A stretch of DNA of 51,289 nucleotides from Candidatus Margulisiibacteriota bacterium (GCA_028715625.1 JAQURL010000009.1:1-51289), one strand, 5' to 3'; shown: positions 36,759 to 45,511, counted from the first letter of the stretch. Numbers and translations: made by a program. Notes: a model not told the origin generated them from the letters alone.

Positions 36759-37559
36759 TCAGAATAATTTTTTCGGTACGGAAAAAATTATGGCAAATCC
36801 AGCTTGAGTTTCCAGCCAAAGTTTTCCTCCATGCGCTTCAACAATATTTTTAGCTTTATCAGTACCTTTGGAAAAAGAAGCTATCAGGTCGGAATAATGA
36901 TCCTCTGCTATTTTTTCTTCCGGGTTTTCTATTTTTATCAGGTTGGAGTTACCTGTTTCTCGTTCCATGATATGCAAGGTAATCTTACCTTTTTCCGAGA
37001 ATTTAATAGCTTTGCTCATCAGGTTCATTATCGCGAATTCCATTTGCCCGGGATTAATATAAAGAACATCTGTATGCTCATCAACGAGAAGATTTACCGG
37101 AATATTTTTGGCTTCGGACAAGTCCTGCATATTTTCAATGATTCTGTTACCGAATTCGATAGCGTTGATCTCTTCTTTCTGTAAAACTTCTTCAGTGCAT
37201 GTTGGGGTTTCTGTTTCAGTAAGGGTTGTAGGCAGGAAAAGCAATGTCTTGTAAGAAGCCTCATCCTTCTTGCCTTTAAAGGAATAGGCGCGGAGCTGGT
37301 ATTTTTTGTCCTTTATTTCAAAATATTCTTTTTCCATTATGCCGGTGTTCATGGCTTTGGTCATTAAGCCATTTTCAGCACAGAGCTGGCCGTTCAACAA
37401 ATTGCCGCATTTTTTACCCATAATTTCGTGGTGCTGTAATCCAAGATAAAATTCAATTATTTTATTGGCATAAACGACTTCCAGCTTGTCATTAAAAATC
37501 AAGATTCCTTCCAGGATATTCTCCATTAGAAAGAAGGCCAGTTCCGTAGCGTTAAACAT
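36759..37559 (-). CDS. PAS domain protein with degenerate histidine-kinase ATPase domain
   Basis: 266 residues. Residues 1-105 form a PAS domain (NILEGILIFNDKLEVVYANK, then FYLGLQHHEIMGK). Residues about 150-266 resemble the HATPase_c fold of sensor kinases (GQMEFAIMNLMSKAIKFSEKGKITL, then KNIVEAHGGKLWLET). The phosphoacceptor His region is missing, the normally invariant N-box Asn is Lys (MSKAIKFS), and no DxGxG box is visible. It is therefore probably not a kinase but a PAS-based signal or scaffold protein. AAGGGAG precedes the ATG; motB ends 11 bp upstream. Confidence 0.75.
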   Translation of the reverse strand: MFNATELAFFLMENILEGILIFNDKLEVVYANKIIEFYLGLQHHEIMGKKCGNLLNGQLCAENGLMTKAMNTGIMEKEYFEIKDKKYQLRAYSFKGKKDEASYKTLLFLPTTLTETETPTCTEEVLQKEEINAIEFGNRIIENMQDLSEAKNIPVNLLVDEHTDVLYINPGQMEFAIMNLMSKAIKFSEKGKITLHIMERETGNSNLIKIENPEEKIAEDHYSDLIASFSKGTDKAKNIVEAHGGKLWLETQAGFAIIFSVPKKLF

Positions 37560-37570
37560 TCATTTCTCCC

Positions 37571-38248
37571 TTATTTTTCCAATATTTTAATTTCTACACG
37601 CCGGTTTTTGGCCCGGTTTTCTTCTGAAATATTTTGGGCTACAGGACGATTATCCGCGTAGCCTGTAGCAACCAGCCGTTTAGGATCCAGATGACCGGTA
37701 TCAATAAAATATTTGACCACACTGCAGGCCCGGCCAGTGGAAAGCTCCCAGTTTGATGGATATTTGTCCGTTACAATGGGTATATTATCTGTATGTCCTT
37801 CAACAAGAACCGGGTAAGAAGATTTATTGATGGCATTAATTATTGTATTCAGGGCAGGAACCGCAGATGATAATAATTCGCTGTCCCCGCTGTCAAAAAA
37901 AAGTGAATCGTTAATAATAATACGAATACCATTATTATCAAAATCAGTAGAAATTGACGAACTGTAATCAGATTTTTTAATATTACTGTCCAGTTCTTTT
38001 TTTATATCCATCAATTTTTCGATATCATTTTTAGCCAGTTTTGCCAGCTGGGTTTTGCTGAGCAATGTTTCCTGCATGGATTTAATGGATTGCTGGTATT
38101 TAACAATATTTGTATTGGATATGGAGAAAAGTAAAACAAAAAAAACCAGAATTTGAGACAACAGATCGCCGAACATTAATGACCATCTTGGAGCGCCGGG
38201 ATCTACGGGAACAGGAATGGATACTTTTTTATTTTTATACGCTTTCAT
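37571..38248 (-). CDS. motB: Flagellar stator protein MotB
   Basis: Part of the ion channel and peptidoglycan anchor of the flagellar motor. 225 residues: a basic N-terminus, the membrane helix FGDLLSQILVFFVLLFS with the conserved ion-carrying Asp (D28), a linker/plug region, and a C-terminal OmpA-like peptidoglycan-binding domain (VLVEGHTDNIPI, WELSTGRACSVVKYF, NRRVEIKI). The start overlaps the motA stop by one base. No other flagellar structural genes lie in the window. Confidence 0.93.
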   Translation of the reverse strand: MKAYKNKKVSIPVPVDPGAPRWSLMFGDLLSQILVFFVLLFSISNTNIVKYQQSIKSMQETLLSKTQLAKLAKNDIEKLMDIKKELDSNIKKSDYSSSISTDFDNNGIRIIINDSLFFDSGDSELLSSAVPALNTIINAINKSSYPVLVEGHTDNIPIVTDKYPSNWELSTGRACSVVKYFIDTGHLDPKRLVATGYADNRPVAQNISEENRAKNRRVEIKILEK

Positions 38249-39066
38249 TATTTTTCAGCTTCATTAAATTTTATTGAAACTCTGTTTTTTATCGGCAGGT
38301 AAGAATTAAGTTTCGATTCTATAATACGTGCGCTTATATTTTGTCTCAAAGCAATAATTCCTTCTTTAATAACATTCATAAGCATGAGCTCTTCATTCAT
38401 GCGTGTACGTAATTTTTCCACTATAGGTAAGAAAATCAGGTTAGCCATTATCGCTCCATAAAAAGTGGTTATTAAAGCCAGAGCCATTGCCGGCCCTATA
38501 GACTTCGGATCAGAGAGCCTTGTAAGCATCTGTACCAGTCCAATGATAGTCCCAATGAGCCCGAAAGCCGGAGCGAAATTAGCCATTGTATTAAATATTT
38601 GCTGTCCTGCGAGATGACGTTCTTTTTGTGCCTCAATTTCAGCGCTTAGCAGGTCATCGATCATTTCCGCTTCCAGGCCGTCTACAACCATTGAAACACC
38701 TCGTTTTAAAAATTGATCGCCGATTTTGTTTTCTTCTTTGCCCAGTCCCAGGTTGCCACCCTGCTTTGCTTTAAATGACAGTTTAACAATTGCTTCAATT
38801 ATTTCTTCCAGGCTTCGCACACGTTTACTGAAAATTTTGAGAAAGACACTAAAAACTTTGATTACCTGATGAAGAGGAAAACTTATACAAGTTGCGGCTA
38901 TTGTCCCGCCGAAAGTAATGAGAAAAGAGTTGAGGTCTAAAAATTGACCTATCCCTCCACCGTTGTTGATTGCATAAAAAAGAAGAGTAAAGCCGGAAAA
39001 AATACCCAGTAATGTAAAAAAATCACGGGAATACTGTCTGTTTGCGTAACCGCTCTGAGTCGCCAT
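38248..39066 (-). CDS. motA: Flagellar stator protein MotA
   Basis: 272 residues. Four membrane segments with the family arrangement: LNSFLITFGGTIAATCISFP, a cytoplasmic loop with charged residues that contact FliG, then FAPAFGLIGTIIGLVQML (with the Pro important for torque) and AMALALITTFYGAIMANLIFLP. GGGGGAAGA is a strong ribosome-binding site before the ATG at 39066. Forms the MotA5B2 stator with the next gene. Confidence 0.94.
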   Translation of the reverse strand: MATQSGYANRQYSRDFFTLLGIFSGFTLLFYAINNGGGIGQFLDLNSFLITFGGTIAATCISFPLHQVIKVFSVFLKIFSKRVRSLEEIIEAIVKLSFKAKQGGNLGLGKEENKIGDQFLKRGVSMVVDGLEAEMIDDLLSAEIEAQKERHLAGQQIFNTMANFAPAFGLIGTIIGLVQMLTRLSDPKSIGPAMALALITTFYGAIMANLIFLPIVEKLRTRMNEELMLMNVIKEGIIALRQNISARIIESKLNSYLPIKNRVSIKFNEAEK

Positions 39067-39117
39067 GCTCTTCCCCCAAATATTCTAGTTCATCAAGCTA
39101 CTTGCCCGCGGGGCAGC

Positions 39118-39588
39118 TCACCATCCCCACAGAATGGTGTGTTTTAGTAACTTGTTGGTATTTCTGATACGATCCGCCAGGATTTTGGCTATATTTTTGT
39201 AAATGATAAGACCCACATGATTATTATGAGCAGCCACATTTTCAAGTTTTTCCCTGGACAGACAGAAAATTTCCACCACTGAAGTGGCTTCAATGGTTGC
39301 AGACCTCTTAACATCAGTTAAAAGCGAAAGTTCTCCGAAAATCTGACCCTTGCCCATTACATTAATGTTGGCGCTGTCTTCCTTTTGTGTTGAAATTTTG
39401 GCTACCACTGTTCCGGAGACTATCAGATACAGGTCCTTGTTTTGCTCATCACCTTCAGTGATTATTTCATCATGTTCCCTGAATGTCTTATATTGGATGA
39501 TATTGGCCACATCACAAATGTCTTGGGGGGTAAGTCCTTCAAATATATTATATAAAGGAATTTGTTGCTGTATCTGCTCGATATTCAT
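39118..39588 (-). CDS. Cyclic nucleotide-binding domain protein
   Basis: 156 residues, almost entirely one cNMP-binding (Crp-like) beta-roll: LYLIVSGTVVAKIS, then the phosphate-binding cassette GQIFGELSLLTDVKRSATIEA containing the GE and R pair used to bind cAMP or cGMP, then a C-terminal helix region. There is no DNA-binding domain, so it is a stand-alone sensor module. It lies 51 bp upstream of motA on the same strand, hinting at motility control. No Shine-Dalgarno sequence is visible before the ATG. Confidence 0.87.
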   Translation of the reverse strand: MNIEQIQQQIPLYNIFEGLTPQDICDVANIIQYKTFREHDEIITEGDEQNKDLYLIVSGTVVAKISTQKEDSANINVMGKGQIFGELSLLTDVKRSATIEATSVVEIFCLSREKLENVAAHNNHVGLIIYKNIAKILADRIRNTNKLLKHTILWGW

Positions 39589-39670
39589 TACAATATTATT
39601 ACAACAAATAGTAAATTTAATGTCAATAAAAAGCCCGACTTGTATGGTGTTTTATGGTGAATGAGAAATT

Positions 39671-39759
39671 GTCATACTGAGCTTGACGAAGTATGACCTA
39701 AACTTGATGCTCACCCTTCGTCCATTCGCCAGTCGCATAGCTGGCGAAGCTCAGGGTGA
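39671..39759. repeat. Palindromic intergenic repeat
   Basis: Two hairpins in series: GTCATAC/GTATGAC (39671-39677 with 39691-39697), and TCACCCT/AGGGTGA (39711-39717 with 39753-39759) enclosing a perfect inner stem TTCGCCAG/CTGGCGAA (39725-39732, 39741-39748). Similar in style to the elements at 1388 and 49961. Confidence 0.65.
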
Positions 39760-39780
39760 CGCGCGCTCCACGTTAAGTTT

Positions 39781-40272
39781 TTATTTGCTCGGCTTTTTAG
39801 TGTATTCAATAAGCCCACCGGCTGTGATAAGTTCCTGCATAAATTCCGGGAAAGGTGCAGCCTTGTAAGTTTCGTTTCTGGTCAGATTTTTTATTTCCCC
39901 TTTGGCAATGTCTATTTCCAGTTTGTCGCCTTCCTTGATTTTTTCGGAAGCTTCAGGGCTTTCCAGAATAGGTAGGCCGATATTTATGGCATTACGGTAA
40001 AATATGCGGGCAAAGGTTTCGGCAATAACCGCGCTTATTCCCGCGGCTTTAATGGCAATGGGAGCGTGTTCCCGGCTGGAACCGCAGCCGAAATTAACTC
40101 CGGCCACCATAATATCCCCGGCTTTGATTTTTTGTACAAAGTTTTTATCAGCGTCTATCATGCAATATCTGGCCAGCTCCATAGGGTCGGAAGTGGTCAG
40201 ATAGCGGGCCGGTATAATAACATCAGTATCTATATGGTCACCAAATTTCCAGGCACTTCCTTTAAGTAACAT
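39781..40272 (-). CDS. leuD: 3-isopropylmalate dehydratase small subunit
   Basis: 163 residues, the short form that pairs with HacA/LeuC-type large subunits. It carries the swivelling domain: [33 protein letters not shown], and [12 protein letters not shown]. With LeuC it isomerises 2- to 3-isopropylmalate in leucine synthesis. It starts 29 bp after the leuC stop. A related short family acts on homoaconitate, so the substrate is probable rather than certain. Confidence 0.92.
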   Translation of the reverse strand: MLLKGSAWKFGDHIDTDVIIPARYLTTSDPMELARYCMIDADKNFVQKIKAGDIMVAGVNFGCGSSREHAPIAIKAAGISAVIAETFARIFYRNAINIGLPILESPEASEKIKEGDKLEIDIAKGEIKNLTRNETYKAAPFPEFMQELITAGGLIEYTKKPSK

Positions 40273-40301
40273 ATTTATTCCTCCATATTCCCGAAACGGG
40301 A

Positions 40302-41561
40302 TTAAATTTTACCAGGGTCTGTAATATATCCGGTAATAGCTGATGCTGCGGCTACAGCAGGTCCGGCCAGATAAACTTCACTTCCGGCGTCTCCCATGCG
40401 GCCTACAAAATTACGGTTGGTAGTGGCCAGCGCTTTTTCACCTTTGGCCAGAATCCCCATGTGTCCTCCCAGACAAGGTCCGCAAGTGGGTGTTGAAACA
40501 GCGGCGTTTGCATCAATAAATATCTCCAGCAGACCTTCTTTTAAGGCTTGTTTGTAAATAAGCTGTGTGGCAGGGATCACTATACAGCGAAGATCCCTGG
40601 ATACTTTCTTGCCTTTCATAATCGCGGCCGCGATCCTCAAATCCTCTATGCGGCCATTGGTACAGGAGCCGATCACTACCTGATCTATTTTTACATCGGC
40701 AGCTTCCGATACATTTTTGGAGTTTTCCGGTAAATGTGGAAAAGCAACCTGCAGTTCAATGTCATCCATATTAATTTCATAACTTTTTATATACAGAGCG
40801 TCAGGGTCGCTGGCATATACCTGATACGGCCTCAAAGTCCTGCCGCTTACGTAACCCAGGGTAACATAGTCAACAGGGAAAATTCCGTTTTTTGCCCCGG
40901 CTTCAATAGCCATATTGGCTATGGTGAAGCGGTCATCCATGCTCAGCTGCTTGAGCCCTTCGCCGCTGAATTCCATGGATTGGTACAGGGCTCCATCCAC
41001 GCCGATTTTCCCGATAATATAAAGGATCAAGTCTTTGCCGGTGATCCATTTTTTCTTTTTACCGGTTATATTAAAGAGTATACTTTCCGGTACTTTGAAC
41101 CAGGCTTCTCCGGTGGCCATAGCCGCAGCCATATCCGTACTGCCTACGCCAGTGGAAAAAGCACCAAGTGCTCCATAAGTGCAGGTATGCGAGTCAGCGC
41201 CGATGATCAGGTCTCCGGGGCCTACAATGCCTTTTTCGGGCAACAGAGCGTGTTCCACGCCCATTTCGCCGACATCATAAAAATGTACAATGCCCATTTC
41301 CCGGGCAAAATCCCTGAGGATTTTCACCTGTTCGGCAGATTTGATATCTTTGTTAGGCGCGAAATGGTCAGGTATCAAGGCAATACGATCTTTAGCAAAA
41401 ACCTTGTCTACTCCGATTTTGCGAAATTCTTTAATTGCTACCGGTGCTGTGATATCATTGCCTAGAACTATATCAACTTTAGCCTGTATCAGTTCTCCGG
41501 GTGCAACTGTTTTTTTCCCTGCGTGTGCCGCTAAAATTTTTTGCGTTATTGTCTGCCCCAT
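40302..41561 (-). CDS. leuC: 3-isopropylmalate dehydratase large subunit
   Basis: Aconitase-family [4Fe-4S] dehydratase, 419 residues. Cluster ligands are visible in [22 protein letters not shown] and [10 protein letters not shown]. The ATG at 41561 is preferred over one at 41591 because AGGAGGAG lies just before it and the protein then begins [15 protein letters not shown] as in relatives. It is of the shorter 420-residue type shared with archaea and many deep bacterial lineages. No other leu genes are in the window and I see no T-box or leader peptide upstream. Confidence 0.93.
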   Translation of the reverse strand: MGQTITQKILAAHAGKKTVAPGELIQAKVDIVLGNDITAPVAIKEFRKIGVDKVFAKDRIALIPDHFAPNKDIKSAEQVKILRDFAREMGIVHFYDVGEMGVEHALLPEKGIVGPGDLIIGADSHTCTYGALGAFSTGVGSTDMAAAMATGEAWFKVPESILFNITGKKKKWITGKDLILYIIGKIGVDGALYQSMEFSGEGLKQLSMDDRFTIANMAIEAGAKNGIFPVDYVTLGYVSGRTLRPYQVYASDPDALYIKSYEINMDDIELQVAFPHLPENSKNVSEAADVKIDQVVIGSCTNGRIEDLRIAAAIMKGKKVSRDLRCIVIPATQLIYKQALKEGLLEIFIDANAAVSTPTCGPCLGGHMGILAKGEKALATTNRNFVGRMGDAGSEVYLAGPAVAAASAITGYITDPGKI

Positions 41562-41591
41562 TTTTTCAACTCCTCCTAATTCCCTATTCAT

Positions 41592-41704
41592 TTCTCGCCT
41601 CTCTCCGTCCTTCGGACACCTCTCTCCGCAAGCGGAGAAAGGTTAAAAGGTTTTTCCCTCTCCACAGGTGGAGAGGGATGTCGCGTTAGCGACAGGGTGA
41701 GGCG
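41592..41704. repeat. Hairpin-rich intergenic repeat between the BI-1 gene and leuC
   Basis: A series of small hairpins: GTCC/GGAC (about 41607-41616), TCTCCGC/GCGGAGA (about 41623-41638), a 10-bp stem CCCTCTCCAC/GTGGAGAGGG (41656-41665, 41668-41677) and TCGCG/CGCGA-like pairing around 41681-41692. No U-run follows on the minus strand, so it is not a standard terminator. Confidence 0.55.
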
Positions 41705-42403
41705 TTAATAATCCCTATTCCTGTTGCCTACGATCCGGAGGATCATAATAAACAGGTTAATAAAGTCCAGATAGAGCGTAAGCGCGCCCAGAATGGAATA
41801 CTTCTGGTAAGCCACTTCATCGTTGCCCACGGTGCTGAGCATGGCTTTAATTTTCTGTGTGTCATATGCCGTTAGCCCTATAAATACTGCCACGCCCACA
41901 TAAGAAATGATCCAGTCCATCATCGGGCTGCGCAGGAAAATGTTTACCAGAGAAGCAATGATAATACCGATAAGTCCCATAAACATTAGCTTGCCCATTT
42001 GGGTCAGGTCGGACTTAGTGGTGTAGCCATAGACGGTCATAACTCCAAAAGTAGCTGCTGTAATAAAAAAAGCCAGAGCAATAGACGCTCCGGTATATAG
42101 CATAAAAATTCCCGAAAGGGTCAACCCGTTTAGGACTGAATACCCTACAAAAACATAAGTCGCTGTTGCCAGGGACATTTTATTGATGGCTCCTGCCAGA
42201 CTGGCTACAGCAATCAGCTCCAGTATAATCAGCCCGAAGAGTATTATCGGGTTACCCAGCACCAGTGCCTGCATGCCGGGAGAGGCAGTCACATAAAGGG
42301 CGGTAACGCCGGTGAGAATCAAAGCGAATGTCATCCAGCTGTATACGCGGTTGAAGAATTTTTGTTCAAGTGTGGCCACTTGAGTGTTGGATTTGTTGAC
42401 CAT
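41705..42403 (-). CDS. Bax inhibitor-1 / YccA family membrane protein
   Basis: 232 residues with seven hydrophobic segments. Family landmarks: RVYSWMTFALILTGVTALYV at the N-terminus and YVGVAVFIGLTAYDTQKIKAM followed by ALTLYLDFINLFIMILRIVG at the C-terminus, which hold the paired Asp residues proposed as a pH-sensitive calcium latch. Bacterial members act as calcium leak channels or modulators of membrane proteases; the role here is unknown. AGGAGGAAAA precedes the ATG. Confidence 0.92.
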   Translation of the reverse strand: MVNKSNTQVATLEQKFFNRVYSWMTFALILTGVTALYVTASPGMQALVLGNPIILFGLIILELIAVASLAGAINKMSLATATYVFVGYSVLNGLTLSGIFMLYTGASIALAFFITAATFGVMTVYGYTTKSDLTQMGKLMFMGLIGIIIASLVNIFLRSPMMDWIISYVGVAVFIGLTAYDTQKIKAMLSTVGNDEVAYQKYSILGALTLYLDFINLFIMILRIVGNRNRDY

Positions 42404-42603
42404 ATATTTTCCTCCTTATTTTTGGCTTGTTGCAAAATGCGCTTTCTGTGTCAATTTCGTCTCTCGCTCCTCGACGTATGTCTTAATACGACTGCGTCGC
42501 TCGTTTCCTCATTTCCTTGAAATCATCATTTCGCAACTGCGCCTACAGAAACGTAAATTTAATTATAGCAGATATTGATTTTTTTTGAATGAGAAAATCA
42601 AGG
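42404..42603. other. Non-coding gap upstream of the BI-1 gene
   Basis: No gene seen. It includes the BI-1 ribosome-binding site and complementary segments GCGCTTTCTGT (about 42439) and ACAGAAACG (about 42546) that could pair across about 100 bp, suggesting another decayed repeat. Confidence 0.4.
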
Positions 42604-42832
42604 AGTTCTTTTTAAAAAAGAACACAAATTTATGCGAGAGGAACCGAGCTCATTGCCGCAGGTTCCTCTCGCTCTCTTCCTGGCTAGCACCTATACTTCA
42701 GCCTCTCAAATGGCAATGTCTCATTCCGCTGACGGGTCAACTCGTCTTCCTGACTCAGTGACCCTGCAAAAACTTCCTGTTTTTGCCACGCTTCATTCGT
42801 CGGCTATTTTACGATGCTTTCGCAACGGTGCA
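42604..42832 (+). repeat. ~230-bp dispersed element, copy A
   Basis: About 85% identical by eye to the reverse complement of 46394-46618. It begins with TTCTTTTTAAAAAAGAA, a small palindrome, then a perfect 12-bp stem GCGAGAGGAACC/GGTTCCTCTCGC (42634-42645, 42661-42672) with a 15-nt loop, then a conserved 150-bp body. A 73-codon open frame (42632-42853) crosses it and part of that frame is conserved in copy B (TRLPDS...LQK.PVFATLH), so a decayed short ORF is possible, but a structured non-coding repeat fits as well. Confidence 0.7.
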
Positions 42833-42899
42833 GGGGGAATCGCTGAAAATTAATTTGGATAACAGTTAATTTAAGTTATATTTACTTGATATATAGAAC

Positions 42900-43388
42900 T
42901 TAAAATGTCCAATTCTCTCTACGTAAAAAATCTTCAAAATTAATACAAGGGATTTTAAAATGTTCACAAATGTTAGGAATATTTCTTCCATTTTTTTTAT
43001 TCTTTTCTTCAGTAACTACAGTACCATTAATGGATTTTGCTCTTGCAATGACAAAGGGATCTGCAAAAGGGCCACCGTGAAGCAATTTTTTTCTTTCAAG
43101 ATTTTGTTGGAAATGTTTTACCGAATAAATTTTTGTTATAAAAGATAGCTCATCTGGTGTAGGTGCAGGAAAGGAATCTTTATTTGTTTTCAACCAATCA
43201 TCCAACATAACGATATGATTCATTAAAGCAAGTTCATTTTTTACTTCTCTTACAGATGTTATCCTCTTAGTTTTCAACATTAAGTCAAATTTCGCCCAAA
43301 ATGTGGGGAATCTGGCAGAGTAGTAATGATTAAAAATATTAGATAATGTACATGTATCAAATACATAAATACTGTTAGTTATAGACAT
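42900..43388 (-). CDS. PIN-like (DUF4411-type) protein, probable toxin
   Basis: 163 residues. The opening YVFDTCTLSNIF supplies the first PIN-fold Asp, VREVKNELALM a conserved Glu, FADPFVIARAK a second Asp and VVTEEKN further acidic residues, as in PIN-type ribonuclease toxins. The ATG at 43388 is chosen over a TTG at 43406. It overlaps the end of the HTH-peptidase gene upstream, and such pairs occur as toxin-antitoxin-like modules. The base composition is clearly more AT-rich than the core genes, a sign of transfer. Confidence 0.75.
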   Translation of the reverse strand: MSITNSIYVFDTCTLSNIFNHYYSARFPTFWAKFDLMLKTKRITSVREVKNELALMNHIVMLDDWLKTNKDSFPAPTPDELSFITKIYSVKHFQQNLERKKLLHGGPFADPFVIARAKSINGTVVTEEKNKKNGRNIPNICEHFKIPCINFEDFLRRENWTF

Positions 43389-44523
43389 AATGTTCGAAAC
43401 TTTCAATATTTTTTACTTTAGTATTTAAATATTCCGATAAGTTTTCTATACTTATTTTGTTTTGGTAGTACTTACTAAATGCAAGGTTAATATAGTTTTC
43501 ACCTAAATAACTTATATTGGTGTAATAATAATTACCACCAGGTGTTTTTTTCTGGTTAATTAGTTTAAGGTCATCAATCCATTTCATTGTCATTTTTTTA
43601 TAAAAAGAATTGTCTATGAGTTTTAAATCCAGAAAATTTCTTAATATTACTTCTCTACTCACACTATATTTTTGGGCTAATATACTTATATTTTTCTCTG
43701 AAACGATTAAATTTTCATTGATAAATACCTTGGTAGGAACTAGAAACTCATTTGCGAATCTATTACAGACAGTTTCATAATTAGCATACTCATTTTCAAT
43801 AAAATTTAATCGATTATTTTCTCTAAAATCTATCCCTCCCTTGTGAAATAGAAGGTGAGCAAGTTCGTGGAATACAGTGAAAATTTGACGAGAAAACGGC
43901 ATGCTGTTGTTAATGTAGATAATTGGGTAAAGTTTATCGTATAAACAAAAGCCAGAATAATCTTCATTATGAAAAGCATCTTTAAAAATAAAGATTCCTT
44001 TTCTTTCAAGTAGTTCTCTCCATTCTTTTAATGCTATATCGTGAGATTGCCACGAAAATTGTTCCTCATAGGAAATCCCAAGAAAATCACGAATATTTTC
44101 TACAAAATTAGATATATTTTTAGCATCACTAATATGGAATTTATCAAGAATTCTATTCTGATTTAAAGAATTTCCTTCATAAAGTTCCTCAATATTTAAT
44201 TGAAAAATTTTGGCCTTCCTGTAAAGTTTTATAATTTCTGGTGGTAGCGAGTTAACTATGGTGCTGGGAAGAGTTCGAAAGTCAGTTTTAGGATTATCTT
44301 CATCAGGTATCTCTGGGAAGAAAAAAACTGCAACAGGTCTTTTATAAACATTATATGCAAGATTTTCAAGTTGTGAATAGGTGGGTGATTCAGCACCATT
44401 TTCCCATGCTGCAACTAATTGAATATCCTTTTTAATTATATTTGCAACATCTTTTATTGTTAGTCCTATAGATTCTCTCGACCATTTTAAAATATTTATA
44501 TTAACAGGAAGATTTTTATTCAT
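43375..44523 (-). CDS. XRE-type HTH plus ImmA/IrrE metallopeptidase protein
   Basis: 382 residues. Residues about 8-65 form a Cro/C1-type helix-turn-helix (ESIGLTIKDVANIIKKD, AAWENGAESPTYSQLENLA). From about 170 an ImmA/IrrE domain follows with the zinc motif HELAH (about 218) in IFTVFHELAHLLFHKGG and a later Glu-containing CNRFANEFLVP. Such proteins cleave or sense repressors and often serve as antitoxin with a PIN or DUF4411 toxin encoded just downstream, which is the arrangement here (14-bp overlap). AAGGA precedes the ATG. Markedly AT-rich. Confidence 0.85.
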   Translation of the reverse strand: MNKNLPVNINILKWSRESIGLTIKDVANIIKKDIQLVAAWENGAESPTYSQLENLAYNVYKRPVAVFFFPEIPDEDNPKTDFRTLPSTIVNSLPPEIIKLYRKAKIFQLNIEELYEGNSLNQNRILDKFHISDAKNISNFVENIRDFLGISYEEQFSWQSHDIALKEWRELLERKGIFIFKDAFHNEDYSGFCLYDKLYPIIYINNSMPFSRQIFTVFHELAHLLFHKGGIDFRENNRLNFIENEYANYETVCNRFANEFLVPTKVFINENLIVSEKNISILAQKYSVSREVILRNFLDLKLIDNSFYKKMTMKWIDDLKLINQKKTPGGNYYYTNISYLGENYINLAFSKYYQNKISIENLSEYLNTKVKNIESFEHYVYN

Positions 44524-44551
44524 TGTGAAATCCTTAAATTATTATATAGTA

Positions 44552-44563
44552 TAACAATTGTTA
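44552..44563. promoter_or_regulatory. Palindromic operator candidate for the HTH-ImmA gene
   Basis: Perfect 12-bp palindrome TAACAATTGTTA, 29 bp upstream of the start codon at 44523, with a -10-like TATAAT between it and the gene on the minus strand. Position and symmetry fit autoregulation by the encoded HTH protein. Confidence 0.45.
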
Positions 44564-44896
44564 ATGATTTTTTATAGTTCGGATTTATTTAGATATATTT
44601 TTATGCTATAGCTATCTGAATTTAGGTATTTGATCTTGTATTGAATACAAGTTAAAAATATCATTATTAAATTTATATCTTCAAACTCATCAATTTCTCG
44701 CATTTAACTGGGCGCCTTGCGAAAGAGCCGTAGAATTGTCAACGAATGGAGCGTAAGCCCGTCAGGACAGACGGGTTTAAGATTCTTTTCCTAAAAGAAT
44801 TTAATCCCGGTTTCCTCCCCTGAAAAGGGGAGGTGTCTCGCCGAATCCGTTTTGGGCGGAATAGGCGGACGGAGGGGTTAGCATAGACAGGATGAG
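44564..44896. other. Repeat-bearing non-coding region between the two toxin loci
   Basis: No gene seen. 44719-44754 is a diverged third relative of the ~230-bp element in the orientation of copy B. It is followed by a hairpin CCCGTC/GACGGG (44758-44763, 44770-44775) and ATTCTTTTCCTAAAAGAAT. A second repeat ends in TAGGCGGACGGAGGGGTT (44862-44879), repeated exactly at 45746-45763. Confidence 0.55.
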
Positions 44897-45178
44897 TTAC
44901 ATTCCCAGCACATCAGCATGCGTTCCAGTCCTGGCTAGAATTAATTGATTGTGTTTAGTATCGATTTTATACAATAGCACCCAGTTGTCTTTGATATGAC
45001 AATCATAATAACCATTGTAATATCCTAAAAGCTTATGATTTTTATATTTAGCAGGCAATGACTTTTTATTTAATAGGCAGTCTAATACTTTATCGAATTC
45101 TTTAAAGTTATAGGTGCCGGCTTTCTTTAGTTTTTTAATATCTTTTTGGAACGTATTTTCAACAACAAGTGCAAGCAT
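44897..45178 (-). CDS. YafQ/RelE-family mRNA interferase toxin
   Basis: 93 residues of the RelE superfamily. YafQ-type features: an N-terminal FQKDIKKLKKAG, the central YKNHKLLGYYNGYYDCHIKDNWVLLYKI (His, Asp and Lys/Tyr positions of the active groove) and the terminal RTGTHADVLG with a conserved catalytic His. It would cut mRNA on the ribosome when freed from its antitoxin. Its ATG overlaps the antitoxin stop in TAATG. Confidence 0.9.
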   Translation of the reverse strand: MLALVVENTFQKDIKKLKKAGTYNFKEFDKVLDCLLNKKSLPAKYKNHKLLGYYNGYYDCHIKDNWVLLYKIDTKHNQLILARTGTHADVLGM

Positions 45179-45453
45179 TATATACCTAGTTTCTTGTACA
45201 TTCCCTGCTTATTTTTGTATTTCGTAAGATTTTTACCTTTTTCAATATTTATTATAGATTTTAGAGTTTTTTCCGGCAATTTGATTTCAAAAGGGATACC
45301 TTTTTTAAGCAATATTTGTTTATAAAACAATATGATGGCCTCAGATGGGGTAAGGCCCAACTCATTTAAAATTATTTCGGTATCATATTTTAATTCGGGA
45401 TCAATCCTGGTACTGACCCTTGCCGATTTTGCTTGTGTTATTGTTTTTGTCAT
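45178..45453 (-). CDS. RelB/DinJ-family antitoxin
   Basis: 91 residues. Ribbon-helix-helix N-terminus (SARVSTRIDPELKYDTEIILNELGLTPSEAIILFYKQI) typical of RelB/DinJ, followed by a flexible toxin-neutralising tail. AAAGGAG precedes the ATG. It precedes the toxin, the usual order, and should repress the shared promoter. Confidence 0.9.
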   Translation of the reverse strand: MTKTITQAKSARVSTRIDPELKYDTEIILNELGLTPSEAIILFYKQILLKKGIPFEIKLPEKTLKSIINIEKGKNLTKYKNKQGMYKKLGI

Positions 45454-45483
45454 AATAGCTCTCCTTTAACTTTTATATATTAT

Positions 45484-45511
45484 ATTGTACCCCAAATGGC
45501 GTACATGTAAA
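45484..45511 (-). promoter_or_regulatory. Promoter/operator of the RelB-YafQ pair
   Basis: On the minus strand: -35 TTTACA (45511-45506), 16-bp spacer, -10 TACAAT (45489-45484). The 8-bp palindrome TACATGTA (45502-45509) covers the -35 box, a natural site for antitoxin binding. Confidence 0.55.

Noticed and set aside
39067-39117. Terminator upstream of motA (TGCCC/GGGCA hairpin)
   Set aside because: The stem is short and no U-run follows on either strand.
40734-41465. 243-codon ORF antisense to leuC
   Set aside because: It lies wholly opposite the conserved leuC gene and shows no family motif.
41562-41704. T-box or leucine leader before leuC
   Set aside because: The sequence consists of dispersed-repeat hairpins; no T-box consensus, Leu-codon run or attenuator is visible.
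42632-42853. 73-codon ORF in repeat copy A as a gene
   Set aside because: It is not intact in copy B and lies within a hairpin-bearing repeat; kept only as a possible relic.
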